A stretch of 64,000 nucleotides of DNA, from contig CAWEYY010000002.1 of NCBI GenBank assembly GCA_963813435.1, positions 1 through 64,000 on the forward strand, written 5' to 3'. Made by a program: the position numbers and the translations under genes. This document shows, one piece after another, positions 40,093 to 48,307 of the stretch. Under the pieces are notes generated by a model, which was given only the letters and a program-made list of their open reading frames with translations, had not been told where the DNA came from and made no database searches. Each line of letters starts with the position of its first letter. Within the stretch, counting starts at the first letter, position 1. The stretch comes from AC-32 sp963813435 (lineage in GTDB: Bacteria; Actinomycetota; Thermoleophilia; Gaiellales; Gaiellaceae).

Positions 40093-41624
40093 GCCGCCAC
40101 GTCCCCTGTTCCGCGACCACCCGTCATGGCGATCCCGAGTTCCTGCTCGGTCACGTCGGGCGTGTACTCCGCGACGATCCGGCCCTCGTAGATCACGAGA
40201 ATCCGGTCGGCGAGCGAGAGAACTTCTTCGAGCTCCAGCGAGACGAGGAGCACCGCCTCACCTCCGTCGCGGGCCTCGATCAGGCGGCCGTGCACGAATT
40301 CGATCGCCCCGACGTCGAGCCCGCGCGTTGGCTGAGCCGCGATCAGTGCGCGCGGATCGCGCGAGATCTCCCTCGCGAGCACGACCTTCTGCTGGTTACC
40401 GCCCGAAAGCGCCGCCGCGAGCGTCTGGGGACCGCCGCCTCGGACGTCGAACTGCTTGAGCAGGCCGCGCGCCCACTTCACGATGCGATGACCGAAGAGC
40501 CAGCCGAAGCGGGAGTTTGGCGGCCGGTCGAAGTCGTGCAGCGCAAGATTCTCGGCGAGCGTGAACTTGAGCACGAGCCCGCGCCGGTGCCGGTCCTCCG
40601 GGATGTGCCCGAGGCCGCTCCGGAGAACCGTGTGCGCGGACGCGTGAGTCACGTCCTTGTCGTCGACCTTGATCACGCCTCCCCCTACCCGACGGAGGCC
40701 GGTCAACGCTTCGACCAGCTCGGCCTGACCGTTCCCGTCGACGCCTGCGATCGCGACGATCTCGCCGCTACGCACCTCGAACGACACGCCTCGAACCGCC
40801 TCGAGCTCCCGGTCGTCGAGTACCCACAGGTCTTCCACCGTGAGGACAGGCTCGCCCGGCTCCGCTGGTGTCTTCTCCACGCGGAGTAGCACCTCGCGGC
40901 CGACCATCATGCGCGCGAGGCTCGCCTCGGTCGCGCCCGTGCGGGAGACGGAGTCGACCATCTTCCCGCGTCTCAGGACAGTGATCCGGTCGGCGATCTC
41001 GAGCACCTCGTGCAGCTTGTGCGTGATGAAGATGACCGACATCCCCTCGTCGACGAGCTTCCTCAGGATCCCGAAGAGCTCGAGCGCCTCCTGCGGCGTC
41101 AGCACGGCCGTGGGCTCGTCGAGGATGAGGATGTCCGCGTGCCGGTACAGGGCCTTGAGAATCTCGACCCGCTGCTGCTGCCCGACGCCGATCTCCTCGA
41201 TGCGGGCGTCGGGCTCGATCGAGAAGCCGAACCGTTCTGCGAGATCGGATACCCGCGCGCGCGCGGCGCCGTAGTCGAGCATCACGCCCGCGCGGGTCGG
41301 CTCGTCGGCGAGGACGATGTTCTCGACCACTGTCATGACCGGGATCAGCATGAAGTGCTGGTGCACCATCCCGATCCCTCGCTCGATCGCGTCCTTCGGC
41401 GAGTGAATCCGTACGTTCTCGCCCTTGATGTGAATCTCGCCCTCGTCCGGGTGGTACAGCCCGTAGAGGATGTTCATGAGGGTCGACTTGCCGGCGCCGT
41501 TCTCGCCGAGCAGGGCATGCACCTCACCCCGGCGCAGGTCGAAGTCGATGTGGTCGTTGGCGAGGATCCCGGGGAAGCTCTTGGTGATCCCGCGCAGCTC
41601 GAGGACCGGACGCTCGCTCGCCAT
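40089..41624 (-). CDS. ABC importer ATPase, nucleoside/sugar type (tandem ABC domains)
   Basis: The 511-residue protein has two ABC domains. Domain 1 has Walker A GENGAGKST, signature IGVGQQQRVEILKAL and Walker B ILILDEPT. Domain 2 has the modified Walker A GVDGNGQAEL, signature LSGGNQQKVVLARE and a degenerate Walker B (LIAAQPTRGLD), the pattern of RbsA/YufO-type ATPases. It energises the two adjacent permeases. A perfect hairpin separates it from the binding-protein gene upstream. Confidence 0.92.
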   Translation of the reverse strand: MASERPVLELRGITKSFPGILANDHIDFDLRRGEVHALLGENGAGKSTLMNILYGLYHPDEGEIHIKGENVRIHSPKDAIERGIGMVHQHFMLIPVMTVVENIVLADEPTRAGVMLDYGAARARVSDLAERFGFSIEPDARIEEIGVGQQQRVEILKALYRHADILILDEPTAVLTPQEALELFGILRKLVDEGMSVIFITHKLHEVLEIADRITVLRRGKMVDSVSRTGATEASLARMMVGREVLLRVEKTPAEPGEPVLTVEDLWVLDDRELEAVRGVSFEVRSGEIVAIAGVDGNGQAELVEALTGLRRVGGGVIKVDDKDVTHASAHTVLRSGLGHIPEDRHRRGLVLKFTLAENLALHDFDRPPNSRFGWLFGHRIVKWARGLLKQFDVRGGGPQTLAAALSGGNQQKVVLAREISRDPRALIAAQPTRGLDVGAIEFVHGRLIEARDGGEAVLLVSLELEEVLSLADRILVIYEGRIVAEYTPDVTEQELGIAMTGGRGTGDVAA

Positions 41625-41633
41625 CGCGGTAAT

Positions 41634-41663
41634 CCTAGGGGGCGGAGCGGCCCGCCCCCTAGG
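41634..41663 (-). terminator. Hairpin between binding-protein and ATPase genes
   Basis: A perfect 12-bp stem (CCTAGGGGGCGG 41634-41645 with CCGCCCCCTAGG 41652-41663) and a six-base loop lie 12 bases after the BMP stop and 10 before the ATPase start. Such hairpins let the binding protein be made in excess of the membrane components, by partial termination or 3'-end protection. Confidence 0.7.
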
Positions 41664-41674
41664 AACCGTTCGCT

Positions 41675-42739
41675 CTAGGCCGAGGGAGGCTTGATCTTGC
41701 CCGACGCGATCAGCTTCGCGATCGCGTTGACCTTCAGGGTGATGTAAGCCCTATCTCTCAGCGAGAGCGCCTTGCTCAGCTTGCCATAGCCGACGCCGTG
41801 GTTCTTGACGTTGTAGTTCTTGTTGAAGCCGCCCTTGAACCCGCTGGGGTTGGCCTTGAAGGCCTTGATGGCCTCGTAGACCGCGAGGTCGACGTGCTTC
41901 GTGGCGCTGGTGAGGATGTGCTTGCCGAGGAAGCCCTGGTCGGCGTCAACGCCGATTCCCCAGATGTGCTTCTGCTTCGCCAGCTTCAGCCCGCCGAGGC
42001 CGCAACCGCCCGCAGCCATGAACTCGACGCGCGAGCCCTGGTCGATGTGGTTCTGCGTCGTCTCCCTGCACTTCGCCTGGTCGTTGAAGGTCGGGTCGTT
42101 CGCGTAGTCGATCAGGACCTTGACGTTCTTGTTGGCCTTCCGTACGCCTGCCCTGTAGCCGGCCAGGAAGCGGGTGATCGCCGGGACCTTGTTGGCGCCG
42201 ACGCCGCCGACCACGTTATGGCCCTTCTTCGGGTGGCGTTTCACCCAGAGCCCCGCGATGTAGCCGACGAGGTAGCCGGCCTCCTGCTCGCGGAACTGGA
42301 CGCCACGAACGTTCGTCGGATTCCCCGAGAGCCCACTCTGGTCGACGTCGATTCCGAGGAACTTCGTGTTCGGGAACGCCGATGCGACGTCGAGCGGCCC
42401 GAACTGGAAGAGGACACCGGTCGCGATCACGAGGCCGTAGCCGGCCTGAGCGGCCGCCTGAAGGTTTGGCTTGCGGTCCGCGGCCGACTGGCTGATGTAG
42501 ACGCGGCCGTTCGCCTTGGTGATCAGCTTCTTCTTGATCGCCTTCTGGAGACCGGTGTATGCGAGGTGGTTAAAGCCGTGGTCGTTCAGACCGCCGACGT
42601 CGGTCACGAGGGCAACCTTGACCGTTGCACTCTTCTTGGCGGGCGCTGCCCGCCCCATGCCTGCCGCGGCGGCGATTGCCACCGCGAGGACGCCCACGAG
42701 CGCTGCAGCCGCGAGCGTCATCAACGTTCTTCGTTTCAC
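41675..42739 (-). CDS. BMP-family substrate-binding protein
   Basis: The 354-residue protein has a signal-type N-terminus (MKRRTLMTLAAAALVGVLAV) and the BMP/Med pattern: ALVTDVGGLNDHGFNHLAY, ATGVLFQFG, GVQFREQEAGYLVGYIAG, GGVGANKVPAITRFLAGY. It should capture nucleosides or purine-like ligands for the adjacent importer. The usual lipobox cysteine is absent; cleavage would fall near AAAAGMGRA, leaving a soluble or otherwise attached protein. It is first in its operon. Confidence 0.88.
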   Translation of the reverse strand: MKRRTLMTLAAAALVGVLAVAIAAAAGMGRAAPAKKSATVKVALVTDVGGLNDHGFNHLAYTGLQKAIKKKLITKANGRVYISQSAADRKPNLQAAAQAGYGLVIATGVLFQFGPLDVASAFPNTKFLGIDVDQSGLSGNPTNVRGVQFREQEAGYLVGYIAGLWVKRHPKKGHNVVGGVGANKVPAITRFLAGYRAGVRKANKNVKVLIDYANDPTFNDQAKCRETTQNHIDQGSRVEFMAAGGCGLGGLKLAKQKHIWGIGVDADQGFLGKHILTSATKHVDLAVYEAIKAFKANPSGFKGGFNKNYNVKNHGVGYGKLSKALSLRDRAYITLKVNAIAKLIASGKIKPPSA

Positions 42740-42762
42740 TTCATCCCTCCCGGTTTTGAATG

Positions 42763-42804
42763 CGCGGAAATGCTATTCCGCGACCCCTTTGCTCAGCAAG
42801 GGGT
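42763..42804 (-). terminator. Two tandem hairpins after ftsK
   Basis: ACCCCTT/AAGGGGT (42783-42789 with 42798-42804) and CGCGGAA/TTCCGCG (42763-42769 with 42776-42782) lie in the 84-base gap past the ftsK stop. They are probably the ftsK terminator; the BMP promoter must overlap or lie just after them. Confidence 0.6.
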
Positions 42805-42823
42805 AAGACGAGGGATCTTGCGC

Positions 42824-45010
42824 CTAGTTAGCCTGAACCTGGCTCAGCTCGGCCTCTCCGACCAGCACGCGACGGGGCTTTGAGCCCTCGTAGCCGGAGA
42901 TGATCCCGCGGCGCTCGAGCATGTCGATCAGGCGCCCGGCGCGTGTATATCCGACCCGCAGCCGCCGCTGCAGGAGCGAGACGGACGCCGTTTGCGTCTG
43001 GACGACAACCTCGATCGCCTTTTCGAGCAGCGGGTCCTCGTCCGGGTCGAAGTCGTCGTCGCCGCCATCGGCGTCCGCGGCGGTCGGCTCGGGCGCCTCC
43101 AGGAGCGATTCGTCGAGCTCCTGCTCGCGCTGGCCACGGCACTGCTCGACGACGAGCGCGATCTCCTCCTCGCTCACGTAGGCGCCCTGGAGGCGCTGGA
43201 GGCGCGAGGTGCCGAGCGGCTTGAAGAGCATGTCGCCCTGGCCGAGGAGGCTCTCCGCGCCCGCCTGGTCGAGGATGACCCGCGAGTCGGTCTGGCTCGA
43301 GACGGCGAACGCGATCCGGCTCGGGACGTTCGCCTTGATCATCCCGGTGATGACGTCGACCGAAGGGCGCTGGGTGGCGAGCACGAGATGGATCCCGACC
43401 GCGCGGCTCTTCTGGGCCAGCCGGATCACGCAGTCCTCCACATCCTGCGGCGAGATCATCATCAGGTCGGCTAGCTCGTCGATCACGACGAGCAGGAACG
43501 GCAGTTGCTGCTGACCGCGGGAGCGGAAGGCCCGGTTCGCCTCCGGAAGGCTCCGCGCACGGACGGCCGAGAGCCGCTCGTAGCGACGCTCCATCTCCGC
43601 GACGACGTTCCGGAGCACGGCCGCGGCCTCCTTCGGGCTCGAGACGACCGGCGTCAGGAGGTGCGGGATCGACTCGTAGTAGCCGAGCTCGATCCGCTTC
43701 GGGTCGATCAGGATCATTCGCACGTCGTCCGGGGTCGCCCGCAGCAGCACGGAGGTCAGGATCGCGTTGATGCAGCCGGACTTGCCCGAGCCGGTCGTGC
43801 CCGCGATCAGTATGTGCGGCATCCGGGCGAGATCCGTCCAGACGGCCTGGCCGGAGATGTCCTTGCCGAGCCAGACCGAGAGCGGGCTCGCGGTCTGCGG
43901 GAGGTCGTCGTAGATGTCACCCAGCGTGACGAGGTTCGGGCTCGGGTTGGGCAGCTCGACGCCGACCGCCTGCTTGCCGGGGATCGGCGCGAGGATGCGG
44001 ATCTCGGTCGTCGCGAGCGCGTACGAGAGGTCGTCCTTGAGCGCGGCGACCTTCGAGACCTTCGTCCCGGGCGCGAGCTGCAGCTCGAAGCGGGTGACGC
44101 GCGGGCCCGAGATCTGGCCCACCATGGTCGCGTCGACGCCGAAGTTGGCGAGCGTCTGGACGAGCACCTCGGCGATGCGCGCGCCGTGATCGGCGTTGGG
44201 GCCGCTTCCGGGCGGCGAGGCCCGGAGCAGATCGCGGTCGGGAAGCCGGTAGTCGGGGGCGGGCTCTGCAGTGACGTCGAAGAGGCTCTCCTGGTCCGGC
44301 TCGTCTCCTAGCTCGGGCTCGGCGACGAGCAGGGGCGGCGGCTCGTTCGCGGCGACGATGTCGGGGAACTCGTTCTCGCCGTCGATCGGCGGCGCCAGCG
44401 GCTTGTTTGCAAGGTCCGGAGCCGAGCCCTCGATCACACGCAGCGGCGGCACGCTCTCTGCGCGGCGGCGCGACCGCTCGGCACGCGATTCGATGACGCG
44501 CGTGGTCGAGCGCCGCAGGATCGCCCCGATCGAGGCGCCGGTGAGGAGCAGGAAGCCCGCGAGCAGCGCGAGCGCCCCGACGATGGCCACGCCCGTTCCT
44601 CCGAGCGCGAGGCCGAGCCCGCCGCCGAGAGCCGTCCCGAGATAGCCGCCGTTCTCGCTCCCGAGCGTGATCAGGAGCCCGACCGAGAGGACCACGATCC
44701 CGGTTCGGAACGGGCGGACCTCGACGAGGTCGCTCTTGGCCACCATCAGCAGGCCGAGAATCACGAGGGCGGCCGGCAACGCCAGCGCGGCCGCGCCCAC
44801 GAGCGCCGTCAGCGCGTCTGCGATCCAGCCGCCCACGTACCCCCCGTTCCAACCGATCCAGAGCACCGCGGCGAGAAACGCGCCCAGCGCGACCAGCCCG
44901 AGCCCGATCAGCTCGGGATGCTGGTGTCCACGCGTCTTGCCCGCGCGCTTGCGCTTGACGCGCTTCGGCATGCGCGGCTTGAGCGTGCGTCTCTTGCGAC
45001 GGCGCGCCAT
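42824..45010 (-). CDS. ftsK: DNA translocase FtsK/SpoIIIE
   Basis: A septal DNA pump of 728 residues. A very basic N-terminus (MARRRKRRTLKPRMPKRVK) precedes four membrane helices (about 30-165). A linker and alpha domain lead to a RecA-like motor with Walker A AGTTGSGKSG and Walker B LLVVIDELADLMM. A C-terminal winged-helix gamma domain (SVSLLQRRLRVGYTRAGRLI) reads polarity sequences. I set the start at 45010; the 24 codons upstream in frame lie in a palindromic repeat and are not real. Confidence 0.93.
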   Translation of the reverse strand: MARRRKRRTLKPRMPKRVKRKRAGKTRGHQHPELIGLGLVALGAFLAAVLWIGWNGGYVGGWIADALTALVGAAALALPAALVILGLLMVAKSDLVEVRPFRTGIVVLSVGLLITLGSENGGYLGTALGGGLGLALGGTGVAIVGALALLAGFLLLTGASIGAILRRSTTRVIESRAERSRRRAESVPPLRVIEGSAPDLANKPLAPPIDGENEFPDIVAANEPPPLLVAEPELGDEPDQESLFDVTAEPAPDYRLPDRDLLRASPPGSGPNADHGARIAEVLVQTLANFGVDATMVGQISGPRVTRFELQLAPGTKVSKVAALKDDLSYALATTEIRILAPIPGKQAVGVELPNPSPNLVTLGDIYDDLPQTASPLSVWLGKDISGQAVWTDLARMPHILIAGTTGSGKSGCINAILTSVLLRATPDDVRMILIDPKRIELGYYESIPHLLTPVVSSPKEAAAVLRNVVAEMERRYERLSAVRARSLPEANRAFRSRGQQQLPFLLVVIDELADLMMISPQDVEDCVIRLAQKSRAVGIHLVLATQRPSVDVITGMIKANVPSRIAFAVSSQTDSRVILDQAGAESLLGQGDMLFKPLGTSRLQRLQGAYVSEEEIALVVEQCRGQREQELDESLLEAPEPTAADADGGDDDFDPDEDPLLEKAIEVVVQTQTASVSLLQRRLRVGYTRAGRLIDMLERRGIISGYEGSKPRRVLVGEAELSQVQAN

Positions 45011-45049
45011 CGTCGGCCCTGCTTCGACAGGGCCGACGTAAGACCTTCC

Positions 45050-45108
45050 AAGGCGTCGCTTGCGATGCCGACTGGAGGCCATGCCCGCTTTGCCGGCGTG
45101 GCCGTCTT
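45050..45108 (+). repeat. Dispersed palindromic repeat, copy C
   Basis: It begins AAGGCGTCGCTTGCGATGCC, the same border as the 48-kb units, and continues with a second hairpin (GGCCATGCC ... GGCGTGGCC around a CTTT loop) shared with copy D at 54.1 kb. It lies between the 45.1-kb membrane gene and ftsK. Confidence 0.7.
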
Positions 45109-45128
45109 CCGCTGCCGCGTGACGGTCT

Positions 45129-45518
45129 CTACCTGCGCTGCTTCTTGAGCTTCTCGGCCGCGCGGCGCTGGGCGCGGTTCATCGGCTCCGGCGTCGCTCC
45201 CTGCTCGCCGGCCGCTTCGAGCCACGCCTGGCGCTCCGCCGCGGTCAGGCGAGAGAGGGCCTGCTGGGCCTTCAACGGGTCGCGCGTCGCTCCGGAGCGC
45301 TCGAGCTTGGTCACCGCGCTCGCGAGCTCGGGGTTCTGCCGCTCGAGGCTCGCTTTCGAGGCCTTCTTCAGCTGGTTACCGAGGAACGGCACCTTCATCA
45401 TCCCGCGCGCGATCGGCCGCACATAGCGCCCGCCCTGCACGCGCGCCAGGATGTTGAGCACGACCAGCAGGACGACGAGAACGCCCAGGATGATGAGCGG
45501 GATGAGGTAAACGGGCAT
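45129..45518 (-). CDS. Membrane-anchored protein, unknown
   Basis: A 129-residue protein with one N-terminal membrane helix (about 3-27), then a basic amphipathic cytoplasmic part ending in NRAQRRAAEKLKKQRR. The middle (AVTKLERSGATRDPLKAQQALSRLTAAERQAW) is helical. The family is not recognised; the neighbours ftsK and rnj suggest only a housekeeping location. Confidence 0.65.
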   Translation of the reverse strand: MPVYLIPLIILGVLVVLLVVLNILARVQGGRYVRPIARGMMKVPFLGNQLKKASKASLERQNPELASAVTKLERSGATRDPLKAQQALSRLTAAERQAWLEAAGEQGATPEPMNRAQRRAAEKLKKQRR

Positions 45519-45573
45519 CGCGCTTAGCCTAGCGAGCGGTCCAGGCGACGAACATGTCGACGCGCCACTTCAG

Positions 45574-46227
45574 TCAGGCGGCGAGCGCGCGCAGGTCCTC
45601 GACGGCGCGGCCGAGGAGGTTCTCGCGGAGGTCGAAGAGGCCGGCCCAGAGCGCGGAGCGGTCCGGGGCCGTGCGGATGCGGGCCGCGTCGCCGAGGCCC
45701 GCGAGGGCGCGCAGGAAGACGGCGAGCTCGAGGTAGGCCTGGGTCACGCGGATCGATGAGGCGTGCACGCCCGCACGCTCGAGCACCGGCTCCCACTCGA
45801 GCAGCTCGGCGGCGCCCGGAGCTCCGTACCAGGAGCGGCCCTCGGCGCGCTCGGGCTCGAGCTCGAGCAGGTAGCGGCCGAGCGGCTGCTCGAGGCCGGC
45901 CAGGGCGGTCTCGATCCGCTCGGCGGCTCTGCGCAGCGCGGCCTGGCGGCCTCCGGGGGTCGAGGGGGCGGCGTCGCCGCGGGCCCAGCGCTCGAGCAGG
46001 CGGCAGAACGCGAGCGCCGCGACCTCGCAGGCGCCGAGCTGTCTGACCAACCGGTTTGCCGTGTCGGGCTCGCCGTTGTCGACCAGCACGTCCGCCCACG
46101 TCTTCCTGGTCCGAAGTGTGCTCAACTCCCTCGCGCTCCTCAGTCGTCGCTGGCGGTGCGACGCCGGAAGGGACAGTGCATGTAGCACGGCCCTGGAGAG
46201 CGCCGTGCCGACAGCGGCGACAGGCAC
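45574..46227 (-). CDS. Uncharacterised helical protein downstream of rnj
   Basis: About 217 residues, Ala/Leu/Arg/Glu-rich and almost wholly helical, with a conserved-looking core (RKTWADVLVDNGEPDTANRLV, ACEVAALAFCRLLERWA, LFDLRENLLGRAVEDL). The start is uncertain: the frame is open to a TTG inside the rnj 3' end (46296), with GTG codons at 46227 and 46188. I give the 46227 option. No domain is recognised; it may be co-transcribed with rnj. Confidence 0.5.
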   Translation of the reverse strand: MPVAAVGTALSRAVLHALSLPASHRQRRLRSARELSTLRTRKTWADVLVDNGEPDTANRLVRQLGACEVAALAFCRLLERWARGDAAPSTPGGRQAALRRAAERIETALAGLEQPLGRYLLELEPERAEGRSWYGAPGAAELLEWEPVLERAGVHASSIRVTQAYLELAVFLRALAGLGDAARIRTAPDRSALWAGLFDLRENLLGRAVEDLRALAA

Positions 46228-46282
46228 TGGCGGGGCCGAGTTCCGCTCGGCTCGAGCCCGTGCCGGTGAGGAGTGCGAGTGC

Positions 46283-47941
46283 TCACACTTCAACAACTAC
46301 AGGAAGAATCATGGGCCGTCGACCCGTACGGTCGTAGATCAGCTGGCCGAGGCCGTCGTGGAGGTGCTCCTGGAGGAGCTTGATCTCGGTCATGTTCTGG
46401 TCGAGGAGGTCGGCGAGAACCTGCTCCGCCTCCTCGCGCATCTCCTCCAGCAGCGGGTCGTTGGGCTCGGCGAACCCGCGCGCGATCAGCTCCGGAGAGC
46501 CGGCGACGGAGCCGTTCGCGCTCGTCAGCGTCGCGACGACGATCAGGACGCCGTCCTCGGAGAGGTGGCGCCGGTCCCGCAACGCGACGTCCTGGACGTC
46601 GCCCACTCCGAGCCCGTCGACGAACGTCACGCCCGAGACGACGTGGTCGACGATCCGCGCCCCGTTCTCGTCCAGCTCGACGACGGAGCCGTTCTCGGCG
46701 AGCACGATCCGGTCCTCGGGGATGCCGCCCTCGACCGCGAGCCGCGCATGGGCGGCCAGCATGCGGAACTCGCCGTGCACGGGCATGACCGACCGCGGGC
46801 GGACGAGCCCGAGCATCGTGCGCAGCTCCTCAGCGTGGCCGTGGCCGGACACGTGCACCGGGGCGATCTCCTGGTGGAGCACCTCCGCACCGGAGCGCGC
46901 GAGTTGGTTGATCGCGTCGTGCACGCGCAGCTCGTTCCCGGGCACGGGCTTGGCGGAGATGATCACCGTGTCGCCGGCCTCGACCCGCACGGCCACGTGG
47001 TCGTTGTAGGCGATCCGCACGAGCGCCGAGAGCGGCTCGCCCTGGCTGCCGGTACAGAGGATCAACACCTCGCCTGGCGCGTACTCGTCGAGCTGGTTCG
47101 GGCGGATCAGCGCGTCCTCGGGAACCTCCATGTAGCCGAGATTGCGTGCGATGTTCACGTTCTTGCGCATCGAGCGCCCGACCACGCAGACCTTGCGGCC
47201 AACGTCGACCGCCACATCGACCGCCTGCTGCATGCGGTGGACGTTCGAGGCGAAGGACGCGACGAGGACGCGCCCGGTGCGGAGGGGGATCAGCTGGCGG
47301 AAGGCCTCGCCGACGAGCCGCTCCGAGCCGGTCACGCCGGGGCGCTCCGCGTTCGTCGAGTCGCCGAGGAAGAGGTCGACGCCGCGGTTCCCGACCTCGG
47401 CCAGGCGGCCGACGTCGGTGCGAAGGCCGTCGACGGGCGTGTGGTCGAGTTTGTAGTCGCCCGTGTGCAGGATGCGGCCGCCCGGGGTGTCGAGCACGAT
47501 CGCGACCGCGTCCGGGATCGAGTGCGCAACCCGGATGAACTCGACGGTGCACTGTCCGATCTCGACCGACCCGGCTTCGGGATCGACCTCCCTGAGCTCG
47601 GCCGCGCGGAGAAGGCCGTGCTCGTCGAGCTTCGACTTGATCAGACCCATCGTCAGGCGCGTCGCCCAGATCTCCTCCACGCGGCACTCGCGCAGGAGAT
47701 ACGGAAGCCCGCCGACGTGGTCCTCGTGCGCGTGCGTTAGCAGCACCGCGCGGATCGGCCGCCCCCGATCGCGGAGGTAGGAGAAGTCGGGGAGGATCAG
47801 GTCGACGCCGAGGTGCTCGTCCCGCGGGAACGCGAGCCCCGCGTCGATCACGAGGGCGTCGTCTCCAGCCTCGACGACCGTCATGTTCTTGCCGACCTCG
47901 CCGAGGCCTCCGAGCGGGATGATCCGCGTGCTTTCCGGCAT
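46283..47941 (-). CDS. rnj: Ribonuclease J
   Basis: A 552-residue metallo-beta-lactamase RNase with 5'-exonuclease and endonuclease activity. It has HAHEDHVGG (HxHxDH), LHTGDYKLDHTPVDG, the beta-CASP motifs (SFASNVHRMQQ, CTGSQGEPLSAL) and HVSGHGHAEEL, followed by the C-terminal dimerisation domain. It acts in rRNA maturation and mRNA decay, probably with RNase Y (rny) and PNPase (pnp), both in this window. Palindromic repeats lie directly upstream. Confidence 0.95.
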   Translation of the reverse strand: MPESTRIIPLGGLGEVGKNMTVVEAGDDALVIDAGLAFPRDEHLGVDLILPDFSYLRDRGRPIRAVLLTHAHEDHVGGLPYLLRECRVEEIWATRLTMGLIKSKLDEHGLLRAAELREVDPEAGSVEIGQCTVEFIRVAHSIPDAVAIVLDTPGGRILHTGDYKLDHTPVDGLRTDVGRLAEVGNRGVDLFLGDSTNAERPGVTGSERLVGEAFRQLIPLRTGRVLVASFASNVHRMQQAVDVAVDVGRKVCVVGRSMRKNVNIARNLGYMEVPEDALIRPNQLDEYAPGEVLILCTGSQGEPLSALVRIAYNDHVAVRVEAGDTVIISAKPVPGNELRVHDAINQLARSGAEVLHQEIAPVHVSGHGHAEELRTMLGLVRPRSVMPVHGEFRMLAAHARLAVEGGIPEDRIVLAENGSVVELDENGARIVDHVVSGVTFVDGLGVGDVQDVALRDRRHLSEDGVLIVVATLTSANGSVAGSPELIARGFAEPNDPLLEEMREEAEQVLADLLDQNMTEIKLLQEHLHDGLGQLIYDRTGRRPMILPVVVEV

Positions 47942-47969
47942 CGCAGCAGTCTAGATCGTTCGCCGGGGC

Positions 47970-48268
47970 AGGCTAAGGCATCGCTTGCGATGCCGACGTG
48001 AGGACGCATGGGCACCGCCCGTGCGTCCGTCGGAAACGACCGGTCGACCCGATTGCCGTGAGTTGCAGCAGGCCAAGGCGTCGCTTGCGATGCCGACGTG
48101 AGGACGCAGGGGCTCCGCCCGTGCATCGTCGGAAACGACCGGTCGACCCGATTGCCGTGAGTTGCAGCAGGCCAAGGCGTCGCTTGCGATGCCGACGTGA
48201 GGACGCAGGGGCTCCGCCCGTGCATCCGTCGGAAACGACCGGTCGACCCGATTGCCGTGAGTTGCAGC
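47970..48268 (+). repeat. Three tandem ~100-bp palindromic repeat units (copy A)
   Basis: Units at 47970-48069, 48070-48168 and 48169-48268 are 99-100 bases and nearly identical. Each has a hairpin GGC(A/G)TCGC-TT-GCGATGCC, a second imperfect stem with arms GACGCA.GGGC and GCCC...GTGC, and the palindrome CGACCGGTCG. An eight-base start of a fourth unit follows. They fill the divergent gap between rnj and the HD-GYP gene. Open frames through the units are artefacts. Single relatives lie at 26.8, 45.1 and 54.1 kb. Confidence 0.85.
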
Positions 48269-48307
48269 AGGCTAAGCGACGGGGACGGCGTATCCGATAG
48301 ATCGTCC

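Noticed and set aside
47970..48268. CRISPR array
   Set aside because: The 100-base units are tandem and nearly identical throughout, with no unique spacers and no cas genes.
47881..48300. Repeat-encoded proteins in several frames
   Set aside because: The frames just read through the palindromic units; they lack ribosome sites, and the repeat is intergenic at its other sites.
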